The position numbers and the translations under genes were made by a program. From Hofstenia miamia (taxonomy: Eukaryota > Xenacoelomorpha > Acoela), in contig SCFE01000119.1 in assembly GCA_004352715.1 (NCBI GenBank), positions 450,111-514,110 on the forward strand: a stretch of DNA of 64,000 bases, given 5' to 3'. Positions 1 to 10,957 of this stretch are shown here, in pieces; the first letter of the stretch is position 1, and every line of letters starts with the position of its first letter. Under the pieces are notes generated by a model. That model had not been told where the DNA came from, made no database searches, and worked only from the letters and a program-made list of their open reading frames with translations.

Positions 1-428
1 TTAAATGGATGTTTTTATCCGTTTTAAAATAAAAGTTTATTATAATTATTATTATTCAATATACCACATCTAACCTAAATTCGCCATAGCCTAAGCTAGT
101 AATTGTAATTATTTTTGCAAATATTATCTTTGTATGTGTTTTGTTCCTTTATTTCTATTGTTAGACGCTATTTAGGGTTGTAAACAGTATTTTATATTGT
201 AAAAAGCAACTCTAAATATAGATATTTCACTTCATTTCCGATCGTTATTGTTCTTCTTCCACTCATTGCTCATTGAAATGCTGAAAAAGTTTTAAAGCAT
301 TGATTTTTTATGATTTTGTTTTATTGTACCAAAATTCATAAAAAATTTCCATTAAAAAGCACGTAAGATAAGACTTTTCAGGTGAATTAATTAAAATTAT
401 TTTCACATAAATTCTTAGGCTTCTTGGA
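1..428. other. AT-rich stretch, no gene seen
   Basis: Low-complexity A+T-rich sequence with stops in all frames. The last 60 bases may be the decayed upstream part of the LINE fragment that follows, but I cannot align them. Confidence 0.5.
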
Positions 429-512
429 GTGAACAAACATTCCACAAGTATGTGTCAATTAATATATGCTCTAATATTAAGTCATTTTAACTATGCCAAT
501 ATACTCTACACA
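429..512 (+). pseudogene. LINE reverse-transcriptase C-terminal fragment
   Basis: The reading frame contains QLIYALILSHFNYANI, which resembles the segment after the RT domain of jockey/CR1-type LINEs, where a residue pattern like LIYxxLxxSHxNYxN precedes the C-terminal tail. It is cut by the N gap at 513. Together with the LINE tail at 4322-4960 it may be one element split by misplaced contigs. It is too short to assign a clade. Confidence 0.5.
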
Positions 513-1512
513 NNNNNNNNNNNNNNNNNNNNNNNNNNNNNNNNNNNNNNNNNNNNNNNNNNNNNNNNNNNNNNNNNNNNNNNNNNNNNNNNNNNNNNNN
601 NNNNNNNNNNNNNNNNNNNNNNNNNNNNNNNNNNNNNNNNNNNNNNNNNNNNNNNNNNNNNNNNNNNNNNNNNNNNNNNNNNNNNNNNNNNNNNNNNNNN
701 NNNNNNNNNNNNNNNNNNNNNNNNNNNNNNNNNNNNNNNNNNNNNNNNNNNNNNNNNNNNNNNNNNNNNNNNNNNNNNNNNNNNNNNNNNNNNNNNNNNN
801 NNNNNNNNNNNNNNNNNNNNNNNNNNNNNNNNNNNNNNNNNNNNNNNNNNNNNNNNNNNNNNNNNNNNNNNNNNNNNNNNNNNNNNNNNNNNNNNNNNNN
901 NNNNNNNNNNNNNNNNNNNNNNNNNNNNNNNNNNNNNNNNNNNNNNNNNNNNNNNNNNNNNNNNNNNNNNNNNNNNNNNNNNNNNNNNNNNNNNNNNNNN
1001 NNNNNNNNNNNNNNNNNNNNNNNNNNNNNNNNNNNNNNNNNNNNNNNNNNNNNNNNNNNNNNNNNNNNNNNNNNNNNNNNNNNNNNNNNNNNNNNNNNNN
1101 NNNNNNNNNNNNNNNNNNNNNNNNNNNNNNNNNNNNNNNNNNNNNNNNNNNNNNNNNNNNNNNNNNNNNNNNNNNNNNNNNNNNNNNNNNNNNNNNNNNN
1201 NNNNNNNNNNNNNNNNNNNNNNNNNNNNNNNNNNNNNNNNNNNNNNNNNNNNNNNNNNNNNNNNNNNNNNNNNNNNNNNNNNNNNNNNNNNNNNNNNNNN
1301 NNNNNNNNNNNNNNNNNNNNNNNNNNNNNNNNNNNNNNNNNNNNNNNNNNNNNNNNNNNNNNNNNNNNNNNNNNNNNNNNNNNNNNNNNNNNNNNNNNNN
1401 NNNNNNNNNNNNNNNNNNNNNNNNNNNNNNNNNNNNNNNNNNNNNNNNNNNNNNNNNNNNNNNNNNNNNNNNNNNNNNNNNNNNNNNNNNNNNNNNNNNN
1501 NNNNNNNNNNNN
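513..1512. other. Assembly gap of exactly 1000 N
   Basis: A round 1000-base run of N, so a placeholder rather than a measured distance. It bounds the left side of the misplaced contig 1513-3321. Confidence 0.99.
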
Positions 1513-1566
1513 TAATTATTTTACATCTGAAATATCAGTCTATTTACCCATTGTGATGATTTTCAA

Positions 1567-2360
1567 ATGAAAACATTCATCTGCTATTTTGGAGTGAAGG
1601 TGTTGTCAATCCTCTTAGGGCACAGTGACAATCTGTCCAGAACTATACAGAATCCCGATTTGTCAGCAACTGATGAAAATTTCGGGCTTTCAATACAAGC
1701 CAAAAAATGGGAGATCTCAGATCCAACAATACCAAGAAAGAGAAAAATACCTTAGCGGTTCATAGTTTAGTATCTTGATTGAAGTTATAATAACATCACC
1801 GACCTGGAAGTGTATTACAGAAAATACTTTTACAATTGAATTGATACCATTGTTAATTCAACCAAAGCCCGATTTTACCAACAAGGTTATCAGAATTATG
1901 AGAATATTGAGTAACTTTTAATTAATGCGGTCAAGGGCACACCCCATCACTCCATGGATTCATAAGGATATCAAAATTTATGAGAGAGACATTGACCCTC
2001 GCGGTTGTATATACAATTAAAACTGTTGCCAGAACTGATGCATGAGATTTATGAATATTCTATAAAGGCAATAACAGAGTTTATCAAGATGATGAGTGAA
2101 ACAACCCGATCTTTCATTTCTGAGGTAATAACTATTCTTAAGATATTACTAATTATGCAGCAAATAATGCCACTAGAGAAAAGTCCAGTTCTTGTCTCCT
2201 TAAGAATTGGGTAAGGACCATGATTTCCAAAGAACGACCAAATCACCTGATGTCACTTACCCTTCACAAAGAAAAGACTGATGGTATAGATCTGGTAGAG
2301 ATGGCAAATGGCTTTTGTATTGGTAATAGAGATAGACTTAATGCTTTCGACAGTTTTGTT
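1567..2360 (+). pseudogene. hAT transposase relic (duplicate copy)
   Basis: Second copy of the hAT relic described at 14302-15112. Frames include DPTIPRKRKIP, followed after stops by ILKILLIM and then, in another frame, a degenerate RLNH-type C-terminal block. These match the DUF4371/ZMYM-type hAT transposase and its dimerisation domain. Many stops and shifts make it non-functional. The segment from about 1887 to 2115 is repeated again at 2361-2580. Confidence 0.7.
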
Positions 2361-2802
2361 ATCAGAATTATGAGAATATTGAGTAACTTTTAATTAATGC
2401 GGTCAAGGGCACACCCATCACTCCATGGATTCATAAGGATATCAAAATTTATGAGAGAGACATTGACCCTCGCGGTTGTATATACAATTAAAACTGTTGC
2501 CAGAATTGGTGTATGGGATTTATGAATATTCTATAAAGGCAATAACAGAGTTTATCAAGATGATGAGTGAAACAACCCGGGCACATATTATAGAAACTAG
2601 AAACAAGTACATTATCTATTAAATTCAAATATGAGCTCTATCAATATTGTTTAAGTTTACTCAACATAAGCATCACTCTGAGGCAAAAGGTCGAAAAGCA
2701 TACGTAGCGCATTTTGAAATAATGAAATAAAACAAAGGAAGTAATTAACAAATGGAAAGAGTTACAAGTTTAGTTATTGATCATATTTTAAAGACGACTT
2801 AC

Positions 2803-2987
2803 TTGGAGTGCGCTAACCCGAAGAGCACAACAACCTGTTTATGATAACTCGACCATACCAACCGGTCCGAATTACTATTGACATCCACAAAAATTGCCGC
2901 AAAGTTCATTAAGATTTTGAGAGATTGATCGATTGATTGCTTCCGCAGCTTTGACAGTTCTATTTCCTTGTATGCATGTTGCATCAT
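2803..2987 (-). pseudogene. Duplicate of fem-1 exon 7
   Basis: Same 185-bp exon, acceptor AG and GTAAGT donor as 15206-15390, with two or three base differences. No other fem-1 exon accompanies it and it lies beyond the 3' end of the gene, so it is most likely the second allele of exon 7 in a misplaced contig, not a real extra exon. Confidence 0.8.
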
Positions 2988-3321
2988 CTAAACGGGAAAC
3001 AATCATCTTTTAAAACGAGAACATAACATTTAAATAAGAAAATCTTTTTTAAGATTATGTGACGAATAATGATGTATATTTTTGGTAATAACAGATTTAA
3101 ATCGCTTTTAAACAGTAATCCTTATCTACATTCTAAACCATAACATCAAATCAGTGAAAATTACCAAAATTGGTCTGAATTCAAAATTGATAAACATAAA
3201 TCAAGTTCTGTTTTAACACTGCAGTTTCAAATTTTTTCATAATTCAACTATAATTTCAAAGCTAAATGATAGTAAAATCAAAATCGCATTCAAAACGATA
3301 TACAATGTCTAACCTATGAAT

Positions 3322-4321
3322 NNNNNNNNNNNNNNNNNNNNNNNNNNNNNNNNNNNNNNNNNNNNNNNNNNNNNNNNNNNNNNNNNNNNNNNNNNNNNNN
3401 NNNNNNNNNNNNNNNNNNNNNNNNNNNNNNNNNNNNNNNNNNNNNNNNNNNNNNNNNNNNNNNNNNNNNNNNNNNNNNNNNNNNNNNNNNNNNNNNNNNN
3501 NNNNNNNNNNNNNNNNNNNNNNNNNNNNNNNNNNNNNNNNNNNNNNNNNNNNNNNNNNNNNNNNNNNNNNNNNNNNNNNNNNNNNNNNNNNNNNNNNNNN
3601 NNNNNNNNNNNNNNNNNNNNNNNNNNNNNNNNNNNNNNNNNNNNNNNNNNNNNNNNNNNNNNNNNNNNNNNNNNNNNNNNNNNNNNNNNNNNNNNNNNNN
3701 NNNNNNNNNNNNNNNNNNNNNNNNNNNNNNNNNNNNNNNNNNNNNNNNNNNNNNNNNNNNNNNNNNNNNNNNNNNNNNNNNNNNNNNNNNNNNNNNNNNN
3801 NNNNNNNNNNNNNNNNNNNNNNNNNNNNNNNNNNNNNNNNNNNNNNNNNNNNNNNNNNNNNNNNNNNNNNNNNNNNNNNNNNNNNNNNNNNNNNNNNNNN
3901 NNNNNNNNNNNNNNNNNNNNNNNNNNNNNNNNNNNNNNNNNNNNNNNNNNNNNNNNNNNNNNNNNNNNNNNNNNNNNNNNNNNNNNNNNNNNNNNNNNNN
4001 NNNNNNNNNNNNNNNNNNNNNNNNNNNNNNNNNNNNNNNNNNNNNNNNNNNNNNNNNNNNNNNNNNNNNNNNNNNNNNNNNNNNNNNNNNNNNNNNNNNN
4101 NNNNNNNNNNNNNNNNNNNNNNNNNNNNNNNNNNNNNNNNNNNNNNNNNNNNNNNNNNNNNNNNNNNNNNNNNNNNNNNNNNNNNNNNNNNNNNNNNNNN
4201 NNNNNNNNNNNNNNNNNNNNNNNNNNNNNNNNNNNNNNNNNNNNNNNNNNNNNNNNNNNNNNNNNNNNNNNNNNNNNNNNNNNNNNNNNNNNNNNNNNNN
4301 NNNNNNNNNNNNNNNNNNNNN
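3322..4321. other. Assembly gap of exactly 1000 N
   Basis: Placeholder gap bounding the right side of the duplicated contig 1513-3321. Confidence 0.99.
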
Positions 4322-4960
4322 AATATTTAAAAGAATTAACTTGTTCTATATGTGTCATTAAATAAGTATCAGGATATTTGGCATTATATTATGAAAAGTC
4401 GTGCTGTCTCAACTCACCCCGTTTACGGTATCTCTTTTAGTCTAATGTTTTTATTAAAACTACTAAAGATTCTTAACAACAAGTTTAATATCTATTCATT
4501 ATTTCCGAAATCGTACATAAAAACAGCAAATCTATTTTTGAAGAATTTTAAAAATTGGAAACTAATGACTACTCTAAAGAGCACTATTAAATAATTAACA
4601 AGTTTTCGTTAAAAAATACATGAGCACAGGCTAGGGATATATGTGTTAATTTCGTGTTAGTGTTTTTTCACGATGTTACCGTTTTTTAAACTCATCAAAA
4701 ATTAAAACGTTATAGTACTCTTTCAACGCCTGGTTATATTCATAACCAGAATTTTAGATCAAGACATTTTACCTTGATTAAATATAGAAAAAATTGTTTG
4801 AAGCAATCATTCATTAATACTGATGTTCGAATTTGGAACTCATTGCCCTAAGATATCACATTAAAATTTCCCTTAAGCAAAAGTATATCGCGGGTAAAGC
4901 GTGACTATGATACAAATTCTACAATAATTATTATGCATCTCGTTCTTGAAATCTTTATAG
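4322..4960 (+). pseudogene. LINE 3' tail fragment
   Basis: Around 4750-4930 the plus strand reads RSRHFTLIKYRKNCLK, then TDVRIWNSLP and FPLSKSISRVKRDY. The order 'R..R...Y....K.S....GxxIWNSLP..I....S...FK' is the usual C-terminal tail of jockey/CR1-like LINE ORF2. Several stops interrupt it. The more upstream part (4352-4594) is open but unrecognised and could be the decayed thumb region. Confidence 0.6.
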
Positions 4961-5315
4961 TAATTTATTCATAGCCCGGTAAATTTAATATATATATATA
5001 TATAGTGTTTATTAAGATAAATTCCTAATTGTTAATATTTATCTGCTGCTAAAAAAACACGTAAAAAAATAAACTGCACTAGCTGTCAAAATATGCTAAT
5101 TTTGTAAAAAATCATACTGCTAACACTAAAAATTGTACCGAAAAGTTAAGAGTTAAGAAAGTTTTGAAAAGCATATTTTTGTATGTGCATATATATGTAT
5201 TGTAGTTTTACCATGGGATACAACATACCCAAATTTCTGCTTAATTACGTATCTCGCAAAGGCTGACGAGCAATTGCAGCTGTTCACACTTGTTTTGCAT
5301 TGATGAAATAAAGCA
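4961..5315. other. AT-rich spacer with TA microsatellite
   Basis: Contains a short (TA)n tract near 4988-5005 and otherwise nothing recognisable. It separates the LINE tail from the open frame at 5316. Confidence 0.6.
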
Positions 5316-5567
5316 TCACCTCAAATTATTTATCAATTGTTCATACTTATGTTGAATTTCCACGAGCATAAAAAATCTCTGTTCCACATCTATATTGGCA
5401 TCTACGTACAAGAAACTAGCCACATTGGATCTGGAGAAATCGATGTTTAGATATTTCTGCCATTTTTTAAGGGATGGTGTAGATAAAAAAACTATGTGCA
5501 CTATAACAAGGTGAGATCTGTAAGATTTGAAAAATACCAAATATTGTAAATAAGTAAGTGTACACAT
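5316..5567 (-). CDS. Unidentified minus-strand open frame, possible terminal exon
   Basis: An 83-codon frame on the fem-1 strand, starting just downstream of the fem-1 stop. The later part (SLKKWQKYLNIDF, then SFLYVDANIDVEQRFF and QHKYEQLINNL) has a protein-like composition and no low-complexity runs. Candidate acceptors (TTACAG, CACATAG) lie inside its 5' half, so a 3'-terminal exon of about 50-65 codons is possible. I recognise no family. It could be an alternative last exon of fem-1, the end of another minus-strand gene, or chance. Confidence 0.25.
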   Translation of the reverse strand: MCTLTYLQYLVFFKSYRSHLVIVHIVFLSTPSLKKWQKYLNIDFSRSNVASFLYVDANIDVEQRFFMLVEIQHKYEQLINNLR

Positions 5568-5716
5568 TGACTACGAAATTGAGTGCCACTGGCATTTATC
5601 CAACATACCTGGATAAGTAGCACAAACTAGCTTTTTATCAATATTAATTCAATTTGTGATTTAATTATAAATTGAATAATTATTACAAATCCATTGGGAG
5701 TTCACAAATTAAAGTC

Positions 5717-5722
5717 TTTATT
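5717..5722 (-). terminator. Poly(A) signal of fem-1
   Basis: AATAAA on the minus strand only 12 bp after the fem-1 stop codon, implying a very short 3' UTR of about 30-40 nt. Confidence 0.6.
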
Positions 5723-5734
5723 TGTAAGCATACA

Positions 5735-5946
5735 CTATCCATCGCCATGCATAAGTACGAATCTGGCGAAAGAGGGTTGTATGTAGGAGTGCAAAAAGGA
5801 TTCCAGCTTGTACTTTCGTACAGCTTTAGCACAAAGACAGCGTAGACTTGGTCTGTACCACTGCTTCAAAATGATTTCTGCAACCCCAGTTGTGGCAGCA
5901 GTAATGGGAGTTTTCCCATATCTATCCACGTAATCCATATGAGCAT
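5735..5946 (-). CDS. fem1b: fem-1 exon 9 (stop)
   Basis: Finishes the last ankyrin (AHMDYVDRYGKTPITAATTG), then SLRCLCAKAVRKYK, the BC-box/VHL-box that docks Elongin C and CUL2, and a short tail ending FVLMHGDG. Acceptor TTGCTTAG. The frame is also open upstream of the acceptor, but that part is intronic. Confidence 0.92.
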
Positions 5947-8900
5947 CTAAGCAATTGATTTTAAATTCTATATCCAATAATAACAAACAACAATCCTGGA
6001 AATTCGAGAATAAAATGTGCAAAGGATACAAACCATCAACTTATTTATGATTACGTCAATTTTTAAATGTTAATCTATTTTAGGTGTAATTTCCCTCTAA
6101 TTCAGGATTTTTTTAAAATTCAACAACTATTTGAAAAGTAATAACACTTTCGTCTTGAGAACTATCATATTTAGGCTAAAGATCAATTATAGACAAGAAG
6201 GTGCTTGAAAAAAATCAAAGGCTGAATTTTTAAAATTCAATTTCTGTGGGTCAAAAATTGATCGGATCATATGACTAAAAATAAGAATGAAGTATTTTGC
6301 AAACGTATTTTGAACCTTCAAAATAAATTTCATGCGGTAACCACACATAAGACAATTCACATTCTACAAAATCCGCGAAAGATTGTAATTTATTAAGCAA
6401 ACATCTTACTAGCATCAATGAGCATTTTCATGATGCTGTGCATTTTGAACCAATCAGACATCGGCTGATCGTGTAGGGCAATGACATGGAGAGGAGTCTG
6501 CAGCCAACAATTTTGAGCGTCTACAGGAAGTTCAACGTGAATCAAAATTCTAACTAATCCGGGATGAGGGAAATAACCAGGAAACTTCTCAGCAAGGTCA
6601 CAAATGCGAGTGCGCGAATTTATTGCGAGATGAAGAGCAGTGTTTCCATTAGAATCGACAAGATTATTTCTAAAACGAAAAAATTAAACCGCTTTTATCA
6701 ATGAAATTGAATTTGACAATGAATTTAAATATAAAATAATTTGCATATCTAGTGCCTGTTACTTATAAATGAATTCTTAAATATGCCATCTCAAATGTGT
6801 TGTAATTTTCTATTAAACATTGGTCCCAGTTGGGTGCCATTTCAGAGGGCCATCAAAAGAAACAGTCGAATGAACCAAGCTAGCTAACATTCGGACAGGT
6901 ATTATTGCAGAATTTTAGGCAAAATTTAATTANTCAAAAGAAACAGTCGAATGAACCAAGCTAGCTAACATTCGGACAGGTATTATTGCAAATTTTTAGG
7001 CAAAGTTTAATTAAAAATAATTTTTTCAAATTCGACTAGTGCAACCAAAATTGTGGGTATACTGGCATAGCAGTAATTACAAATTAATACTAAATCAAAG
7101 AACGCAAAATAAGAGCAATGCACATGAACACTACAAATCCATTTCCCTTGTGATCGACAAACAATGTAGTGTCTATGAAACCAAAAAATCTCGGCGGTTA
7201 TGGCAATTAAATGCTACATATCAAACCCGTCGAGTTGAACCACGAATGAGTAATATACTAAACCAATAACTAGTAGATCGCTTACAAAGAGAACACGGAT
7301 TTTTAAGTGAAATAATAACATTCTGAAGCAACTCAAATAAATGACTAGTGATTTATTAAACATTACAATGTACTTCTAGCAGACAATAAACAGTTGCACT
7401 TTTGTAAATATCGAAAATATCTATGGAAAAACATTTTGGATATTTTTTGTTTAAAAATAATTAATGATCGAAACTTCGAAACAAAAACACGAATCTATAA
7501 ATTGTAAGAATGACCAAAGGAAGAATACAGTAGCCATCTAGACACTGTATTATCAAAGGAACAAAAAGATTTCTAACAATATAAATTAAAAGCAACTTAT
7601 TTTTTATTAAAGTTAACGTCTTTGTACACTAAATAAGAGTTGCGTTTGATGCATGTATCAATCACACATATATTTTGTGGTTGGTATTGTCACAGATTAT
7701 GAGAGATACTACGTCGAGCTAAAATACAGATATTGATTTTATTAATGTGTTCATTTCTAAAAAATTCTGATAATTGAGTTGTTCAAATGATTGGTTTTGT
7801 TGGAACGGTTATAATAGCCCTGAAGAGTTACCTAGAATTTCGAAGACATCAGGTATATGTTAATTTGTGTTTCTAATTGCATCTCACCTCTCCTTTCTCT
7901 TGTATTTGAGCTGACAACTTGCTTCCGTTCAATTTCTTTTCCCATCTTGCGGATTCCTTAGAAAGTTTTAATGAGCTTCTATTTGGTTATTTCACATTCC
8001 TCTAGTCCTTGAATCCTACAAATAGATTGCACTGAGATTAAAGGCTCTATCTCCCTACTTTCTCTTTTCTATTCCAGCCTCATTATTCTTACATAGTATT
8101 TTAAAATTGTATCTTTTATGTGTTGATCGGGTGATGATGTTTGAACCACTCCAAGCTGATTTTGTTTTTATCTCATAGGATGTTCAGTTGCTCATTATTA
8201 CTTCTAGATATGAGTAATTTCAGATTACCAATCGCCTAAACTTTCTACCTTTAGAAATCTTCCTTAGAATAAACAGTTTTTCGCACACTAAATCAAATCG
8301 AATTTCAGCTTGAATCCCGCAGCATTATTATAAAGTATCAACTTTGTTCGAAAATAGATATAATTCAAAACTCGACGACTTTTTCGCAAGCGTAATAAAT
8401 GGATGATGTCTTCAGCCTGTGTGAGATAGAAACCAGCATTGTTAAGCGACCACTCTGAAAAATGGGTAAATTCCATCCTCCGCCAATTTACTCAATCGGC
8501 TAAATTGTCAATTCGTTCCTTAAGAACCATTTCTCTGCAACTTCATTCACACGTTGCAATCAAACAGTTAGTTTTCCTTTGTGGTTGCTCGTGTGTGGGA
8601 ATAGTTGCTGAAAATACATGTATGTAATATTATTGGTCGTAATCGTAATTTGCTTGAATTATTTAAATGAATTGTTTTCTATCTAATTACCCTTGCTGTT
8701 TTTTGCTTCTCGTCTCTCCTATAATGATACATTCACGAATTTCACTATCTTCATTTCTACTTGGTGTCCGCATTTAAAAATAATTGTCTCGAATTGTTAC
8801 TTCCAAACATTACGATGAAAACTTCGAATTTCGGCTCAATTGACACATTTGGTCATTCTAGTGTTAAATTATTTTTAAAAACATTTTTGATTAGATATTA

Positions 8901-10923
8901 GAGATCATATAGCGGTTTCTTAAGATGATCTAAAATGACTTTTCTTTGAAAAATATTGCAATTTTAATAATTTCCCTAGGTAATAAGCTGAGATTTCTAA
9001 TTTTATATTCTGTTGAATTATGCTGAAATTTGGGATGTTTTACAAACCATTGATAATCCAAGGTCAAGATTCTCAGAAAAAATAAACCAACAATACAAAA
9101 ATTCAAAAAAATTTTAAAATTACAATATTGAGATTTTTGGACTGAATTTTTTCAGGTGTCATGAGTATGGTCGTGTTACTCAAATGAGTAAAATATGGCG
9201 CATTACGGATTAAAACAATTTGAATAAAAAAAATGTGAAAAAAATAATGCTGAGATATATACAGATATGTGCTGTATGCATGAGCTTAGAATAAAGGACC
9301 TCTATTAATAGCCCTTGGCTTAGAGTATCCTGAATGTAATAAAGTCTGTTTATAAACATAATTAATCCAATTCGCCAGGAGACGATTAACTTCCCCTATT
9401 TAACTCTGCATTGGATTATGATTTTAAATCAAAATGTTGCTCACATATTCGTCATTTCATCACTACCAAATTGGAATGCACAGAAATATGATGTCATCAT
9501 AATTGTGGACACTTAAATAATAAATGATATCTCCTTGACCTGTGTTACTCAAATCAATAGCACAATCGTATCTAGAAAAACTAAAAAGGCATTGAATATC
9601 AATCAGAATCAGTGGTGCACACAAGGGGGCCTAAGAATGTCTCCCGTCAGGTTTTCAAATTAATTTTGGTTTATTACGATAAAAAAATATGCAGAAATTA
9701 ACAAAATAAAACCAAGGTTACTCAAATTGATCAATTGAGATGCCTCCTTCACACAATCCTGCGTACGTCCCTGACCCAATAAATCTTTACAGATGATTTC
9801 TCATAGAAATTTTCAATTCTAGCCAAATTATATTTTCGAAAAGTCACTGTTAGCCAGTGTTATTGAATTAACGCGTCACAACGAATTACTTTTGCATGGC
9901 TTGTCATTTATTGAATAAAATGTGGCCAATAAAGATTTTGAATCATTATGCAGATTTAGAATGAATGAATATCAAAATTCAGTCAAAATGAGGTTTGAAA
10001 ATTCAAATGAAATTTAGATGATTTTTTGCTGATTAAAGACTTAAAGATGCTAACGTGATAATAAAACTAATTTTTTCTGTTGACAACCCTAAATCAAATA
10101 ACGACTCAAGCACAAAATTACTATATAAATTTAAAACAGGCATGCTAATTGCACTCAATTACTAATATAAGTTATTTAAATGTACTTTGAAAATAACAAT
10201 TTTAAAATTGACACTCCTAATATTCTCATCCAAAACATCTTACAAATTCAAGTAAAAGTAAACAAAAAATGTTTGTTAATATTTAGATATACAAGCAAAA
10301 AAATTGCACGCAATCACATATTAAGCTATCTCTATACTACATTACAATATATATATATACCAGACTGATTTTCATGTTTAAGCACATTCACAACAAAGTA
10401 AATATCAAATTCTTCTAAGAGATAACATCTCAGTACATAAACTCAATAAAGTTTGTATCAATAAAACAAATACTAAACATTGAAGAAATTACATCTCATT
10501 TGTAAGCACTGGAATATCCACCCAGCAAATTTTTGCAAAACAAGCAAGTTAAATGTTTCTAAGAAGTTACTGAAACAACAAACACCATTTGGCTACACTA
10601 AATATTGCACAGATTACGCAAACTATAATTGACATATTCTTTAATCATTATAATTGTAAATATTGTTTATTGTGTATATTTTAATTGTTAGCTAGGTTAT
10701 AAACTATTTGCAAGTCTATATATAAACACACACACATATATATANNNNNNNNNNNNNNNNNNNNNNNNNNNNNNNNNNNNNNNNNNNNNNNNNNNNNNNN
10801 NNNNNNNNNNNNNNNNNNNNNNNNNNNNNNNNNNNNNNNNNNNNNNNNNNNNNNNNNNNNNNNNNNNNNNNNNNNNNNNNNNNNNNNNNNNNNNNNNNNN
10901 NNNNNNNNNNNNNNNNNNNNNNN

Positions 10924-10957
<34 letters not shown>

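Larger units (their letters stand above)
1513..3321. repeat. Contig duplicating 14248-15724 (probable haplotig)
   Basis: This island lies between two 1000-N gaps and is almost identical base by base to 14248-15724, starting and ending at the same points. It carries the same hAT relic and the same fem-1 exon 7. It is about 330 bp longer because 2359-2580 repeats part of its own hAT sequence and is followed by about 110 bp absent from the other copy. An allelic contig scaffolded in the wrong place is the simplest reading. Confidence 0.85.

Noticed and set aside
513-1512. Very long open frames crossing the 1000-N gaps (also 3322-4321, 49349-50348, 54660-55659)
   Set aside because: They are open only because N is not a stop; the flanking bases supply a few dozen codons at most.
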